Shown here: positions 54,831-64,000 of the stretch, one piece after another
Layout of the letters: the number at the start of each line of letters is the position of its first letter
Position numbering within the stretch: the first letter of the stretch is position 1
Assembly: GCA_947652605.1 (NCBI GenBank)
Contig: OX393583.1
Location: 9,527,222 to 9,591,221, forward strand
DNA: 64,000 nucleotides
From: Elmis aenea
Lineage: Eukaryota; Arthropoda; Insecta; Coleoptera; Elmidae
Reading direction: 5' to 3'
The notes under the pieces: generated by a model
Databases searched by the model: none
What the model was told of the DNA's origin: nothing
The model's input: the letters and a program-made list of their open reading frames with translations, nothing else
Program-made: the position numbers and the translations under genes

Positions 54831-57800
54831 ATGAACGGGTTCCCCAATATCTATTTTATAATTTTATTATTTGGTGAGTAGAACTTATGGTAGCTTTTTA
54901 TTTTAAAAATAGACTTTTGATAAACTAATTTTAAAAACACTTTATGCTAATTTTGTAATTTTTTCCTATAATTCTGTAAAGTGTAGTATGTATAAATAGT
55001 TCCAAAATCGTTATAGTAAAATTATTTATAATACCAATAAATGAATATTTACTTGTATAGAAAATGGTTGGATTAATTTTGTTATTCGTTTATTTTTACA
55101 AAAGGTTTCATTATAATTTCGACAGGAAATTCTTGGATGCAAGAAACATAAGTGATTTAATTAAATACATTCATATTTACTTTTTTAGGTTTATTGGTTG
55201 CTGTTTATTCCAAAAATTGCACCATACAAAGCTTGAGAAGTGTATGCCCAGAATATGGGACTGATTGGATTTATTTTCCTGATGGCAATGGTAAAGCAAG
55301 AGTTGGATATTTACAATATCCTGAGGGGAATACTAAAAATGGAATATATTCATCGTACGATGTAGAAGAATCCATTATATTTACTCTATATACTAGGTAG
55401 GTTTCCGTTATTTATTAGTTTAGGGGTTTAGTAGTGACCAAATTACAGGGCCGGTCAAGTGGAGGGTGCAGTGGGTGCAACGCACGCAAAATTCGATTAC
55501 TGGGTACTAAATACTAAAAAAGCATTTTGAATACTATTGAAAATACTAAGTATTCCAATAATAACCAGCTCTGCTCGAGGGTTAAACCTGTACTTATTAG
55601 AATTTCAAAAGTAAGTTGCAGTAACGTTGTTTTTACAGGCAAAATCAATCAGGAGAAAACCTAACAATAGACAAAAATGACATAATCAAATCGTCTTTTG
55701 ATGTAAACAAACAGACAAAATTAGTGACGCACGGTTGGCTATCGAGCGGAAAGTCAAGAACTTGCCAAGATATAAAAAACGCTTATTTGCAAAGAGACGA
55801 TTTAAATGTCGTTATTTTCGACTGGAGTCAGATAAGTGACAACGTGTTTTACCCAATACCCATGTCTCATTCGAAGTCGGTTGGAGAACATTACGCTAGA
55901 TTCATAGACGCGATCGTGGACCTAGGAACAGATTTGAGGAATATACATTTAATAGGACATAGCCTGGGGGCACACGTTTCTGGTTTTGCTGGAAGATCGA
56001 TCTCCAGCGGTAAAATAAGCCGAATCACAGGTAAATAAATATCCATTAGTGCATTGCAGTTTGCCGGTCTAATAGGTAATCTCAGTGATGCGAGATAATT
56101 AGCAAAATGACAGCGGGAACAATAAATGAAGAAAAAGTTAGGTAAATTGTAAGTTATTATAAATTAATTATACAAGCCAAAACGTAGAGAAGACGATAAT
56201 TAACAAAATTGAACCCAAACGACTCATATGGTAAGGACATACGAGAAGGATGCCAGAGGAAATGTGGCCTAAGAAAATTTACAATTGGACGCCACCTTAC
56301 AGGAAAAAAAGAGGAAGGCTGAAGACTACATGAAAACAAGGAAAGATGAGAGCAATGAACGAAAGAGAACTCAAAGATGAAGATGTTGGATAGAAAGAAG
56401 TGGCGTAGAGGGACCGAAAAATGTCGAAAGATGTTTTTTTTTAACTGTATTTTTTATTGCACCTAACTACTTTAGCCAACCAGCTTTATGATAGTTATAC
56501 TTAAGTTAAGAGTCCACCCGTTGGTGTCTTCTTTTTTTATTCTGTATTCTTGTTTTCAAGAACGACAGTTTACACAACCGCACAGTGCTCTGCTTTACAC
56601 TAACTCGCTAACTCAAACGGCTTGGTCCGTTTAAGCCTTCTCACTAGATGTTGGTTGTCCAAGAGCTGCAGGGCTTCGGTGTTGATGTGATCATGCAGCC
56701 TTTGTTCATGTTTGTTAGCAAAGTTTTGGATTTCTTCGTCGACTGTTGGCATCCTCAGGCCCATGTGGAGGTCGACATTTCTCGCGTACCACGGGGCATC
56801 CACAATTGCCCGTAGTACCTTACTTTGGAATCGCTGTATTATTTTAATGTTAGTTTTACCAGCTCACCCCCAAAGCTGTATGCCGTAGGTCCATACTGGC
56901 TTCAGTATTTGTTTATGTATTAGAAGTTTATTTTCAATTGAAAGTTTAGATTTCCTATTCATTAGCCAAAATAGTTTTCTATATTTGATGCCTAGCTCTT
57001 CACGTTTTTTTTTTTAATGTGTTCTTTCCACTTTAATTTAATGTCCAGGTTCATGCCTAAATATTTAGCTGTGTTAGAATGTGAAATTTTGTTTGTTTAA
57101 TACCACTGGCAGGTGTTCTATTGATCTTTTATTTGTGAAATTCACTAGCACTGTTTTGGTTTCGTTTAGTTTGATGCGCTATGTTTCGTAGATTTGATTT
57201 ATTGCGTTCTGGAGTTTATCTGTTGATTCTTAAATAGTTGTTCCGATGGCTAGAATTGTGGTATCGTCGGCAAAAGTGGCTACTTTCACATGTTGTGTTT
57301 GTGGTATATCAGAAGTAAATAGCAGGTACAGTACCGTAGTACCGGGCCAAGGACACTACATTGGGATACTCCGGCTTTGATTTCTTTGAATGTGGAATAT
57401 ACTTCAACTTGTTTCACTCGAAAAATTTTATCTGATAGGATTTTAGAATGTCATAATATTGCTTTGGTAGAGATTTGTTTAGCTTGTGTACTAGGCCTTC
57501 GAGCCATACTCTGTCAAAGGCCTGGGCTACGTCTAGAAATAATGAAGATCTTTTTTTCCTCAAATGCCTTTTCTATTTCGTGCGTTATTCTGTGCACTTG
57601 ATCGATAGTGGAGTGCTTGCTTCTAAATCCAAATTGGTGTACAGGTATTAGGTTTTTACTGTTGATAATTGGTTTCAGTCTTTTCAATAAGAGTTTATCA
57701 AATAATTTAGATAAGACTGGTAGTAAGGATTTTGGTCTATAGGACTTAGCGTCATTAGGTGGTTTCCCAGGTTTGGCTATCCTTATGATTTCAGCGACTT

Positions 57801-60422
57801 TCCACATGTTTGGTACATGCTGCAGTCGGAATGCAGCATTTATTATATACGTCAGTTTAACAATAGCTTTGCATGGTAGATATTTTAATATTTCGTCTGT
57901 AATTAAATCATACCCTGGTGCTTTTTTAGAGTTAATATTTTCTTTGATTTCCTCGGCTACTTCATTAGGTGTTACCCTCGGTATTTCTTCTAGTTTTCTA
58001 TTTTCTTCGTTTGTTAGTTCACATCCATGGTCTTCATTTGGTTGGAAGATCATTTCCAAATGATTAGCAAAGACGTCAGCTTTTTATTTATTTGATCGTG
58101 CCCACTCTCCATTATCTTGTTTTATTGGTGGCATATGAACTATTGGGCGTTTTAGTTTTCGAGTCGCTTTCCATAAGGAGTATTCAGTGTCTTTATAAGT
58201 TGTCAGCTCTCTCAGGAAAGATGTAAAACTCGGAAATGTATATATTATAAATTCCTAAAATTGTTTAATTATTTGATTATAATTTACCTGAATATACAAT
58301 TTAAATGATAATCGTGTGTTAAAAACTTCTTTCAAATATTTAGGATTGGATCCTGCCGCACCAGGTTTTTTCATTGATAGGCTAAATCGACAGGATGCCG
58401 ATTTCGTGGACGTTATACATACAAGTGGAGGTTTTCTAGCAATCAAAGAACCCATCGGGACGGCGGATTTTTACCCAAATGGGGGTCTACCACCTCAACC
58501 TGGATGTAACGGCGTCATGGAGGTAAAAATATTATTGTTTCTTGATTAAGAGGTACAGCAATGCTGGGCAAATAATAGTAAAACAAATACACCCTCACAA
58601 AAGTAATTTATTTACGTTTTTCAGTAAGTAATCTTCCTTTCGCATTAATTACAGGCTCTACTGGTTTTCTTGCCATCTTAATTTTCCACGCATCTCCTTT
58701 CCTTGATGGTACCTGGACCATACTTTGATAACACCTTTTACCATTTTTTCGGTATTTTTTTCAAATTAATTTTTTCCAATTTCAGGTGTACAGCTTTTAA
58801 ATTATGTTGCAGATTTTTTTTCTGTTTTCGCGACCAAGACCATGTCGTCTGCGAACATTAGCTTAGTTATTTTTCCATTTTCCAGTTGCCTACGTGAAAC
58901 GGTCTCATTTTTTGTTTAACTTCTTTAATTACCCTATCTATGACTACTGAGAATAATAATGGACTGAGCACGCATCCATGTTTTAAGCCCTGAAATGTTT
59001 CAATTTTGTGTTCTTCTTCTTACAATATTTACCGTTTTTTCGTACATCGCTTTTATTATGTCGATTGTGTCTATTTCTATTCTCTTTCTTCTTAGGCCGC
59101 TCCATACATTTTTTCTTTTGATTTTATCGAATGCTTTTTCGAAGTCTATAAAACATAAATCTATTTCCTCGTTTTTTGTTAAGCTCTTTTCTATTGTTTG
59201 TCTTAATATAAAAACTGGGTCTTGTGTACCCCTTCCTCTTCTGAAATCGTATTGGGATTCTTCTAGTGTGCTTTCTATTTGTTCTTTTAGTCTGCCTTCC
59301 ATTACTCTTGCTAGTATTTTCCCTGGTACACTCATTAATGTTATTCCTCTATAGTTAGAACTGAACACTCTCTTTTGTCCCCTTTCCTCTATTAGATACC
59401 TTCTTTTATAACTTTGTTTAAAACTGAGAAATTTCTCTAGATAGAAGCACCCTGTAATGTTTTTAAATTTTATAATCATCGTACTTCTCATAAAATTGGT
59501 CAACTTAAAATGTGAAAATCCCATTATCCCATACAACGCCCATAAAAAATAATGAAGTTGAATATCACCAATGTTCTTTATATGAAAACAAGATGATTTA
59601 CCCGACGTTGCACGGGCGATTACAATTTTAATTACTTTTTTAAACTTGAATAAGCCCAATAATTCCAAATCATACACAAATGACATACTCTGATCAATCA
59701 TCTTTTCATTTTCTTATAATTCCTTAAAAAATAACTACTTATTGCTTAAAAATTTAATAATAACTCAAATTTATTTTCTTTCGTCTTGTTTCAATTAAAA
59801 ATGTACTAATAAAAATAATACTTCATGTACATTTATTACTAATTGTATACAAAACAATCTTTACTTGAGAAATACACCGCACCGTATCGTGTTTTGACCA
59901 GGTATTTGCCGACGTAAGATCGAATCCCGTCCAAGTAATTTTTTTGTTTTTTTTTAATTGGTAATATGTGCTTGTACTTAAAGTTTGGCGTTAGATCTGC
60001 AAGGTCCTAAATAGTAACTGTGCAAAATTTGGTCCCGATCGGTCAACGGACCTAGGATTCTATAGCGAACAAACAAACAAACAAACAAACAAACACACAA
60101 ACAAGCTCTTTTATATATATAGACATACAACCTGTATCTGAGGATAATTAACATTTCTTCAACCTCTATTTACCTGCTTAATTTTTTACAGCTAGCCGAG
60201 TCTTGCAGTCACGGCAAGAGTTGGGAGTATTATGAAAAGACAATACACCAAGCTACTAAATTCGATTCTTATCTCTGCGATTCGTGGGTGGATTATCAGA
60301 TGAACAAATGTAACGAAACAGCAGTATTGCCCATGGGAGATCCAACACCACACACAGCTGAAGGAATGTACTTTCTTAAAATTGATTATGATGAAACAAT
60401 GGAAGAAAGAAAGAAATGTTAA
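54831..60422 (+). CDS. Secreted lipase, phospholipase A1-like (five exons)
   Basis: Complete 350-aa enzyme of the pancreatic lipase superfamily. Exons are 54831-54873, 55189-55396, 55639-56030, 58344-58522 and 60192-60422; GT-AG junctions, phases 1, 2, 1, 0. Residues 1-22 form a signal peptide. The oxyanion region is [12 protein letters not shown] (115-126). The nucleophile is Ser192 in [13 protein letters not shown], the acid is Asp217 in GLDPA, and the His is 281 in [11 protein letters not shown]. The lid, between Cys269 and Cys279, has only nine residues, much shorter than in pancreatic lipases and similar to phospholipases A1; a phospholipid or galactolipid substrate is therefore inferred. 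There is no C-terminal PLAT domain. Intron 3 holds a Jockey-type element and intron 4 another retrotransposon fragment. A general neutral lipase remains possible. Confidence 0.93.
55446..55590. repeat. hAT-like terminal fragment in lipase intron 2
   Basis: Starts CAGGGCCGGTCAAGTGGAGG, the usual look of hAT ends, followed by GTGCAACGCACGC. No partner end. Confidence 0.3.
56165..56435 (+). pseudogene. Retrotransposon ORF2 tail fragment
   Basis: Frames read [23 protein letters not shown] sequence followed by a basic stretch ([10 protein letters not shown]), like the fragment at 21-254. Frame broken. Located in lipase intron 3. Confidence 0.5.
56440..58230 (-). pseudogene. Jockey-like retrotransposon ORF2 (5'-truncated)
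   Basis: On the minus strand the RT begins near 58059: [40 protein letters not shown], then [18 protein letters not shown]. The core beyond 57514 is frameshifted; it is recognisable by the [16 protein letters not shown] region near 57270. The post-RT tail ends at 56600 with [18 protein letters not shown] and [12 protein letters not shown] related 3' end is at 6560-7290. It lies in lipase intron 3, in antisense orientation. Confidence 0.8.
58660..59405 (-). pseudogene. Non-LTR retrotransposon RT fragment
   Basis: The minus frame has [39 protein letters not shown], then [20 protein letters not shown]. It continues in other frames to about 58660. Same family as 27400-29093. Located in lipase intron 4. 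Confidence 0.78.
59570..60122. repeat. SINE-like repeat with CAAA microsatellite end
   Basis: Starts near TTACCCGACGTTGCACGGG, contains a tRNA B-box-like AAGATCGAATCCCG near 59920 and ends in (CAAA)n followed by TATATATAG at about 60075-60120. The CAAA-tailed end is common in arthropod retroelements. Composite origin possible. Confidence 0.4.
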
Positions 60423-60444
60423 TATGTAGAAAACAATGTCAAAG

Positions 60445-60450
60445 AATAAA
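60445..60450 (+). terminator. Poly(A) signal of the lipase gene
   Basis: AATAAA 23 bases after the stop codon, with a second AATAAA nine bases later. Confidence 0.65.
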
Positions 60451-60669
60451 CAAATAAAACTAATTATTTTAATCTTTTAGCCCTCAATAAATTCGTTAAT
60501 TGTTTATTGCTACATCAAATGTTATAATAGGAAAAATATTACCGGTCTATGCACCAAAAAACACCTTGTACAACATTTTTAATATAAGTTTTAGGTATAA
60601 CAAAACCTATTTTTTCAGTACTACAGTTATTGGCCTTTATGTAGTTATTGGCATAGTCTGAATTTATTT

Positions 60670-61059
60670 ATGTATTTATTTAGGTTGTGTTTCTTAAAAA
60701 AATACAATAAGAACGATATAGAAAAAGCATTAAAGGCTGTGAAAAATGGAATATCTAAACGAGAAGCTTGGAAGATGTATAATGTTCCTAGGGCCACATT
60801 GCAGTTCCGCCTATCCGAAAAATTTGTTAAAGAACGCCATGGTCCTTTTTCAGTACTGACTCATTTCGAAGAAGCTATCATTGTGGCCTGGCTAGAGAAA
60901 GCCAAAAAAGGTTTTCCCAAACGATTTGACGATATTAAGCTATCCGTTAAACAGTCTCTAGAGGATTCTAAAAGAGAAACTTTGCTCAAAAGCAATACAC
61001 CTGGACGAGAATGGTTTAAGTCATTCTTAACGCGGCATCAGTCTATAGAATTAAGATAA
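60670..61059 (+). pseudogene. pogo-like transposase N-terminus (psq and CENP-B-like HTH)
   Basis: The translation has EKALKAVKNGISKREAWKMY and NVPRATLQFRLSEKF (psq HTH), followed by EAIIVAWLEKAKKGFP and GREWFKSFLTRH (second HTH), closely parallel to the protein at 44439. The frame then stops and the DDE domain is absent. GTTATTGGC repeats just upstream (60630-60655) recall the motif array of the 42.4-46.4 kb element. It lies between the lipase and the hyaluronidase. Confidence 0.75.
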
Positions 61060-61339
61060 GAAAAGAATAAAAAACTAAAATTACTTAAACTAAAATCAAA
61101 CAAAGTTCAAATAGTATCAAATGTGATAATTTAAAATTGCCAACAACTAAATTAAGTGATAAAAGTAAAAATATTGAAGTAACCTAAGAAAAAAAAAAAT
61201 AAGTACAGGTCAAAGATTTACTTAAAAATGTTAATATTGACCAAGAGATTGAGGAACAACCTAATGAAGACAATATTCAAAACAAATTTTTAAATAACAT
61301 ACTTTTATTTAGTTTTTTTGAACAGACTTCGTATCTGTT

Positions 61340-61690
61340 ATAAGTATATCTGAGCGACTTGCGTAGGCGTTTAACAGGGAAAACCATTTTACGAGGGCCT
61401 CGGTTTTCACGTTTTTCTCCGGAACCATTTAAGATTGTTTTTAAAACTTTGCACCATTTTACTTGCAAAGAATGTGCGCAGAATTTCGATTTTATCTCTG
61501 ACTGTTTCATGGCCAACGCGATCGTAAAAATTACCTTTATTATTCAACTTTTCAGTTTTTTCCCTACTATTCCGAAGGAAATGGCCAGTGGCGCGTATAA
61601 CTCTGCAAAACATTAAGTTTTGATGTTCTTGATGCAATAAACACAGCCTTAATCAGCTTCTGGCGACAGCATATCGTTGCCCTGCCTTGT
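61340..61690. repeat. Single arm of the 7.9-8.6 kb foldback family
   Basis: Aligns with 8270-8640 (CTCCGGAACC, TTGCACCATTTTACTTGCAA, GAAGGAAATGGCCAGTGGC). The second arm is absent. Confidence 0.8.
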
Positions 61691-62509
61691 CAGTCTGTAC
61701 GTATCCAGCTATTCATTCGTCTACCAATACTATCCCAGAGAAAGAAATATCCCATAAATAGTTAAACCCAAAAGGCAGAGCCGCATTAAGACCATCAGAT
61801 GCCCTAAGCACAGGGTCGAACGGAGCCCCAAAATTCACAAATTTCACACCTTTCTCCTTGTTTTCCTAAGCACCTAAGCACATGCTAATATGCTTAATAG
61901 TAAATCCAGGCCGGCCAAATGTTATCATTATTCAAAGAGTTGGGTCTTGAGACCCTGGATTTTCTGCTTTTTATTTTTTTCTCGGAGCGTTGTAAATCAG
62001 GCGGCCCTGAACATTTCCTGCATAGGGGCCCAAGAACTCTAGTTACGCCACTGAAACACAACCATCTCATTAGTATACAAAAATTGTTTTTGTCTTTATT
62101 AAGTAGCAAACTTATACGCCTATGTATGCCAAAGAATTCTGTTGAAATAACTTTACTTTAGCCATATGGATAAAGTATTGTGATCGCGAAAATTTTCGAA
62201 TTCCAGGTTTCGACAGATATACACGTGTTCAGGTTCCTTGATTCCGTTAAAGTACTTTTTTTTAGCAAAACACCGCTGGTTTAACCTTCCGCAAAACCTA
62301 GTCACGGGAAGGTGGTTCCTAGTTCACACATTAAAGTAAATTCTTATAAATTGTAATTATAATGCTAATAAAATAAGTGAACAAATATGTAAATTCAGTA
62401 TAATATATTACTTTAAATAAAAAATACATATGTACAATTGTATCACACGGTTGTAAAGCAAACATACACTCAAGAATGTTTTCTTTGTTAAAGGTAAGGT
62501 ATTAAATGC
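61691..62509. repeat. hAT-like ends and unassigned DNA downstream of the hyaluronidase
   Basis: Contains hAT-style fragments: CAGGCCGGCCAAATG near 61908, and AGTTACGCCACTG ending near 62055 (the complement of a CAGTGGCG terminus). The rest shows nothing recognisable. No target duplication found. Confidence 0.3.
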
Positions 62510-63222
62510 TCATTGTTGTACAGCAGGGCCTAGGACATTTTCTATGTAATTATATAACAGTTGGCATTTATCTTTTGTGTTCACATCCCTACTACTTCCC
62601 CAGAGGATTAGTCCATCAACGCCTTGTTCTGATAAAGTCCTCAAAGAATTATGTAAATCCTCCTAAAACAAAATGTAATTTATTATAAAAAGCACACGTA
62701 CGTGTAATTACTGAACTGTTTTTGTGTGCAGCTTTTGTTTGTTGTTTTTTTCCCTAAAGTTTAAAGGTAGCCAATATGAAAACATAATATAAATAAGCTT
62801 AATAAATCAAGGCCCGATTCCATAAAAGCTAAACCTGGGATTAACCCCGGAATTAAACCACGTTAACCCAAGAACTAGGCGAAATCGCAGCATAGTTAGC
62901 GCTGATATTTCTAGTTTTAGGGATTAACTTGTATATTAACACCGGTGTTGCTTCGTGCAATCGGGTCTTAAACAATCAAATAATTTTCTTTTAACATTGT
63001 TAATATTCAAAACAAACCTGTGTCAAAAATGTCTCCGTATCTTGATATTTATACCAAAAGTATGGCATTATCCTTGTCGGTTTATTAACATATCGGATCA
63101 TCCTGCGGGATTCTTGTATTCTACCAATTATGAGTTGAACCATTTCTCTCGACGTTAGGACTTCTTCATTGAGGTAAAGTGATGGGTAGAGATTATCACT
63201 TGCTTCAAACAGCCAAGATATT
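62510..63222 (-). CDS. GH56 hyaluronidase, last two exons (partial)
   Basis: Exons 63222-63018 and 62662-62510 (phase 0 between them) encode the C-terminal 118 residues of a hyaluronoglucosaminidase. The first gives ISWLFEASDNLYPSLYLN and RIMPYFWYKY. The second gives EQGVDGLILWGSSRDVNTKD, then KCQLLYNYIENVLGPAV and TGA. These are the barrel end strands of the family; GLILWGS is highly conserved. The catalytic Asp/Glu lie in the N-terminal half, outside the window. The upstream exon ends with two codon bases still to be supplied. Such enzymes cleave hyaluronan or chondroitin and are secreted; in insects they occur in tissue remodelling and in saliva or venom, which cannot be decided here. Confidence 0.92.
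62811..62969. mobile_element. Small MITE in hyaluronidase intron
   Basis: The imperfect termini AAGGCCCGATT and AATCGGGTCTT are inverted. Internal GGATTAACCCC and GGGATTAAC are also inverted. No coding, no clear target duplication. Confidence 0.45.
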
Positions 63223-63442
63223 CTAAAAATAACACAGTTTCATTGTATTGCCAAAACTGGGTGTGGTTTGTAAAATTAATTATGCAGGACAGCGTTATAG
63301 AAGTTTAACGCATTTTTTTTGGAGTTCTTTTAAATGTTATTTAAGTTTTTCTCTAATTCAAAAGGGTCACAGTAATTGATTTCACCCTATATCTACGTGG
63401 GTTATTCAAAAATTAACAGCAAATTAAATATTTTGGGATATA

Positions 63443-63760
63443 CAGGGTGGTCCACATAGAAGGGCCACTATTGGGATCTCTTAAACGGTAAGAGGCACAA
63501 AAAAGTTTAAATTAGACAAATTGTTTCCCTTTCTGAGACCTATTCAGTAATGCTTTAATGTTTTAACAAAGTTCCATGGCACGCTAGAAAATCACAGTAA
63601 ACATTTTTATTAAATCAGTAATAACTCGGTTATAATTAAGAGTACCAAAAAATTTTTGGGGGAAAAGTTGTAGATGTTTTTACGCACTGTAAAAGGAAAA
63701 ATTTGATGAGTTTTATTTGTTTTGAGCTCAAATATCAAAATTTGTACAAAAACGAAACCC
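63443..63760. repeat. Single arm of a CAGGG-ended element
   Basis: Starts TA-CAGGGTGGTCCACATAG in the hyaluronidase intron; the style matches the foldback arms. The far end is not defined. Confidence 0.5.
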
Positions 63761-63764
63761 TTGC

Positions 63765-63964
63765 AAAAGCGCTATGATTTGAGAAGTTGTATAACTAAAT
63801 CTATGCGACTTGCATTAGCGTTTAGGGGAAACCGTTTTTACAAGGGCCTCCGTTTTTGGCGTTTTTCTCCGGAACCGTTTAAGATTTTTTCAAAAACTTT
63901 GCACCATTGCAAAGGATGCGCGCATTGGTAAATAGAATAATTTCGGTTTTATCTCTGACGGCTT
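63765..63964. repeat. Partial arm of the 7.9-8.6 kb foldback family
   Basis: Aligns with about 8280-8465 (CTTGCATTAGCGTTTAGGG, TTTCTCCGGAACCGTTTAAG). Interrupted at 63965 by another repeat end. Confidence 0.8.
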
Positions 63965-64000
63965 CAGGGCCGGTTCTAGATATTTGGCCGCCCGTTTGCA
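63965..64000. repeat. hAT-like terminus at window edge
   Basis: CAGGGCCGGTTCTAGATATT begins exactly where the foldback arm stops, so an element probably starts here and continues outside the window. Confidence 0.4.

Overview
This is a strongly AT-rich piece of an animal nuclear genome, almost certainly an insect and plausibly a beetle. Several things point that way: spliced genes with GT-AG introns, two clip-domain serine proteases (an arthropod-specific architecture), an insect-type neutral lipase, and a very high load of non-LTR retrotransposons, hAT, pogo-like, piggyBac-like and Harbinger relics and foldback MITEs. No bacterial or viral gene organisation is seen. The beetle assignment is an inference, not a sequence match.

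Host genes. Five host genes were assembled from exons by checking splice sites and phase continuity. (1) 363-9187, minus: a five-exon clip-domain serine protease paralogue of 376 aa with an intact catalytic triad but a degenerate activation site and a changed specificity pocket. (2) 14012-26945, minus: a seven-exon, trypsin-like clip-domain serine protease of 374 aa. These two are tandem paralogues that share intron phases. (3) 50838-52481, plus: the last five coding exons of a four-EF-hand calmodulin-like protein; possible upstream exons are discussed. (4) 54831-60422, plus: a complete five-exon secreted lipase of 350 aa with a very short lid, closer to phospholipase A1 than to triglyceride lipase. 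(5) 62510-63222, minus: the last two exons of a GH56 hyaluronidase whose start lies beyond the window. The proteases, lipase and hyaluronidase are all predicted secreted enzymes. The EF-hand protein is intracellular. Nothing indicates a shared pathway.

Layout. 1-9.2 kb is protease 1, with a hAT element containing a nested retrotransposon, a tRNA-derived SINE and two retrotransposon fragments in its introns. 9.2-14 kb is an intergenic stretch with a Harbinger transposase fossil split by a hAT MITE and a 1.1 kb foldback element. 14-27 kb is protease 2, whose introns hold a deletion-derivative retrotransposon, a hAT fossil, a 181-bp tandem repeat and a 1.7 kb foldback. 27-50.8 kb is a repeat desert: a retrotransposon split by a nearly intact BED-finger hAT, a chain of nested foldback elements with TA-CAGGG ends, a 4 kb pogo-like element carrying two other insertions, and a piggyBac relic. 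50.8-64 kb is gene-rich again, with retrotransposon fragments in the lipase introns.

The most interesting structure is in the repeats. At least five long-arm foldback elements share the same ends and TA target. Four hAT-like elements each carry a different short motif array in their termini. Several insertions can be verified inside the window by an empty-site copy or by exact target-site duplications.
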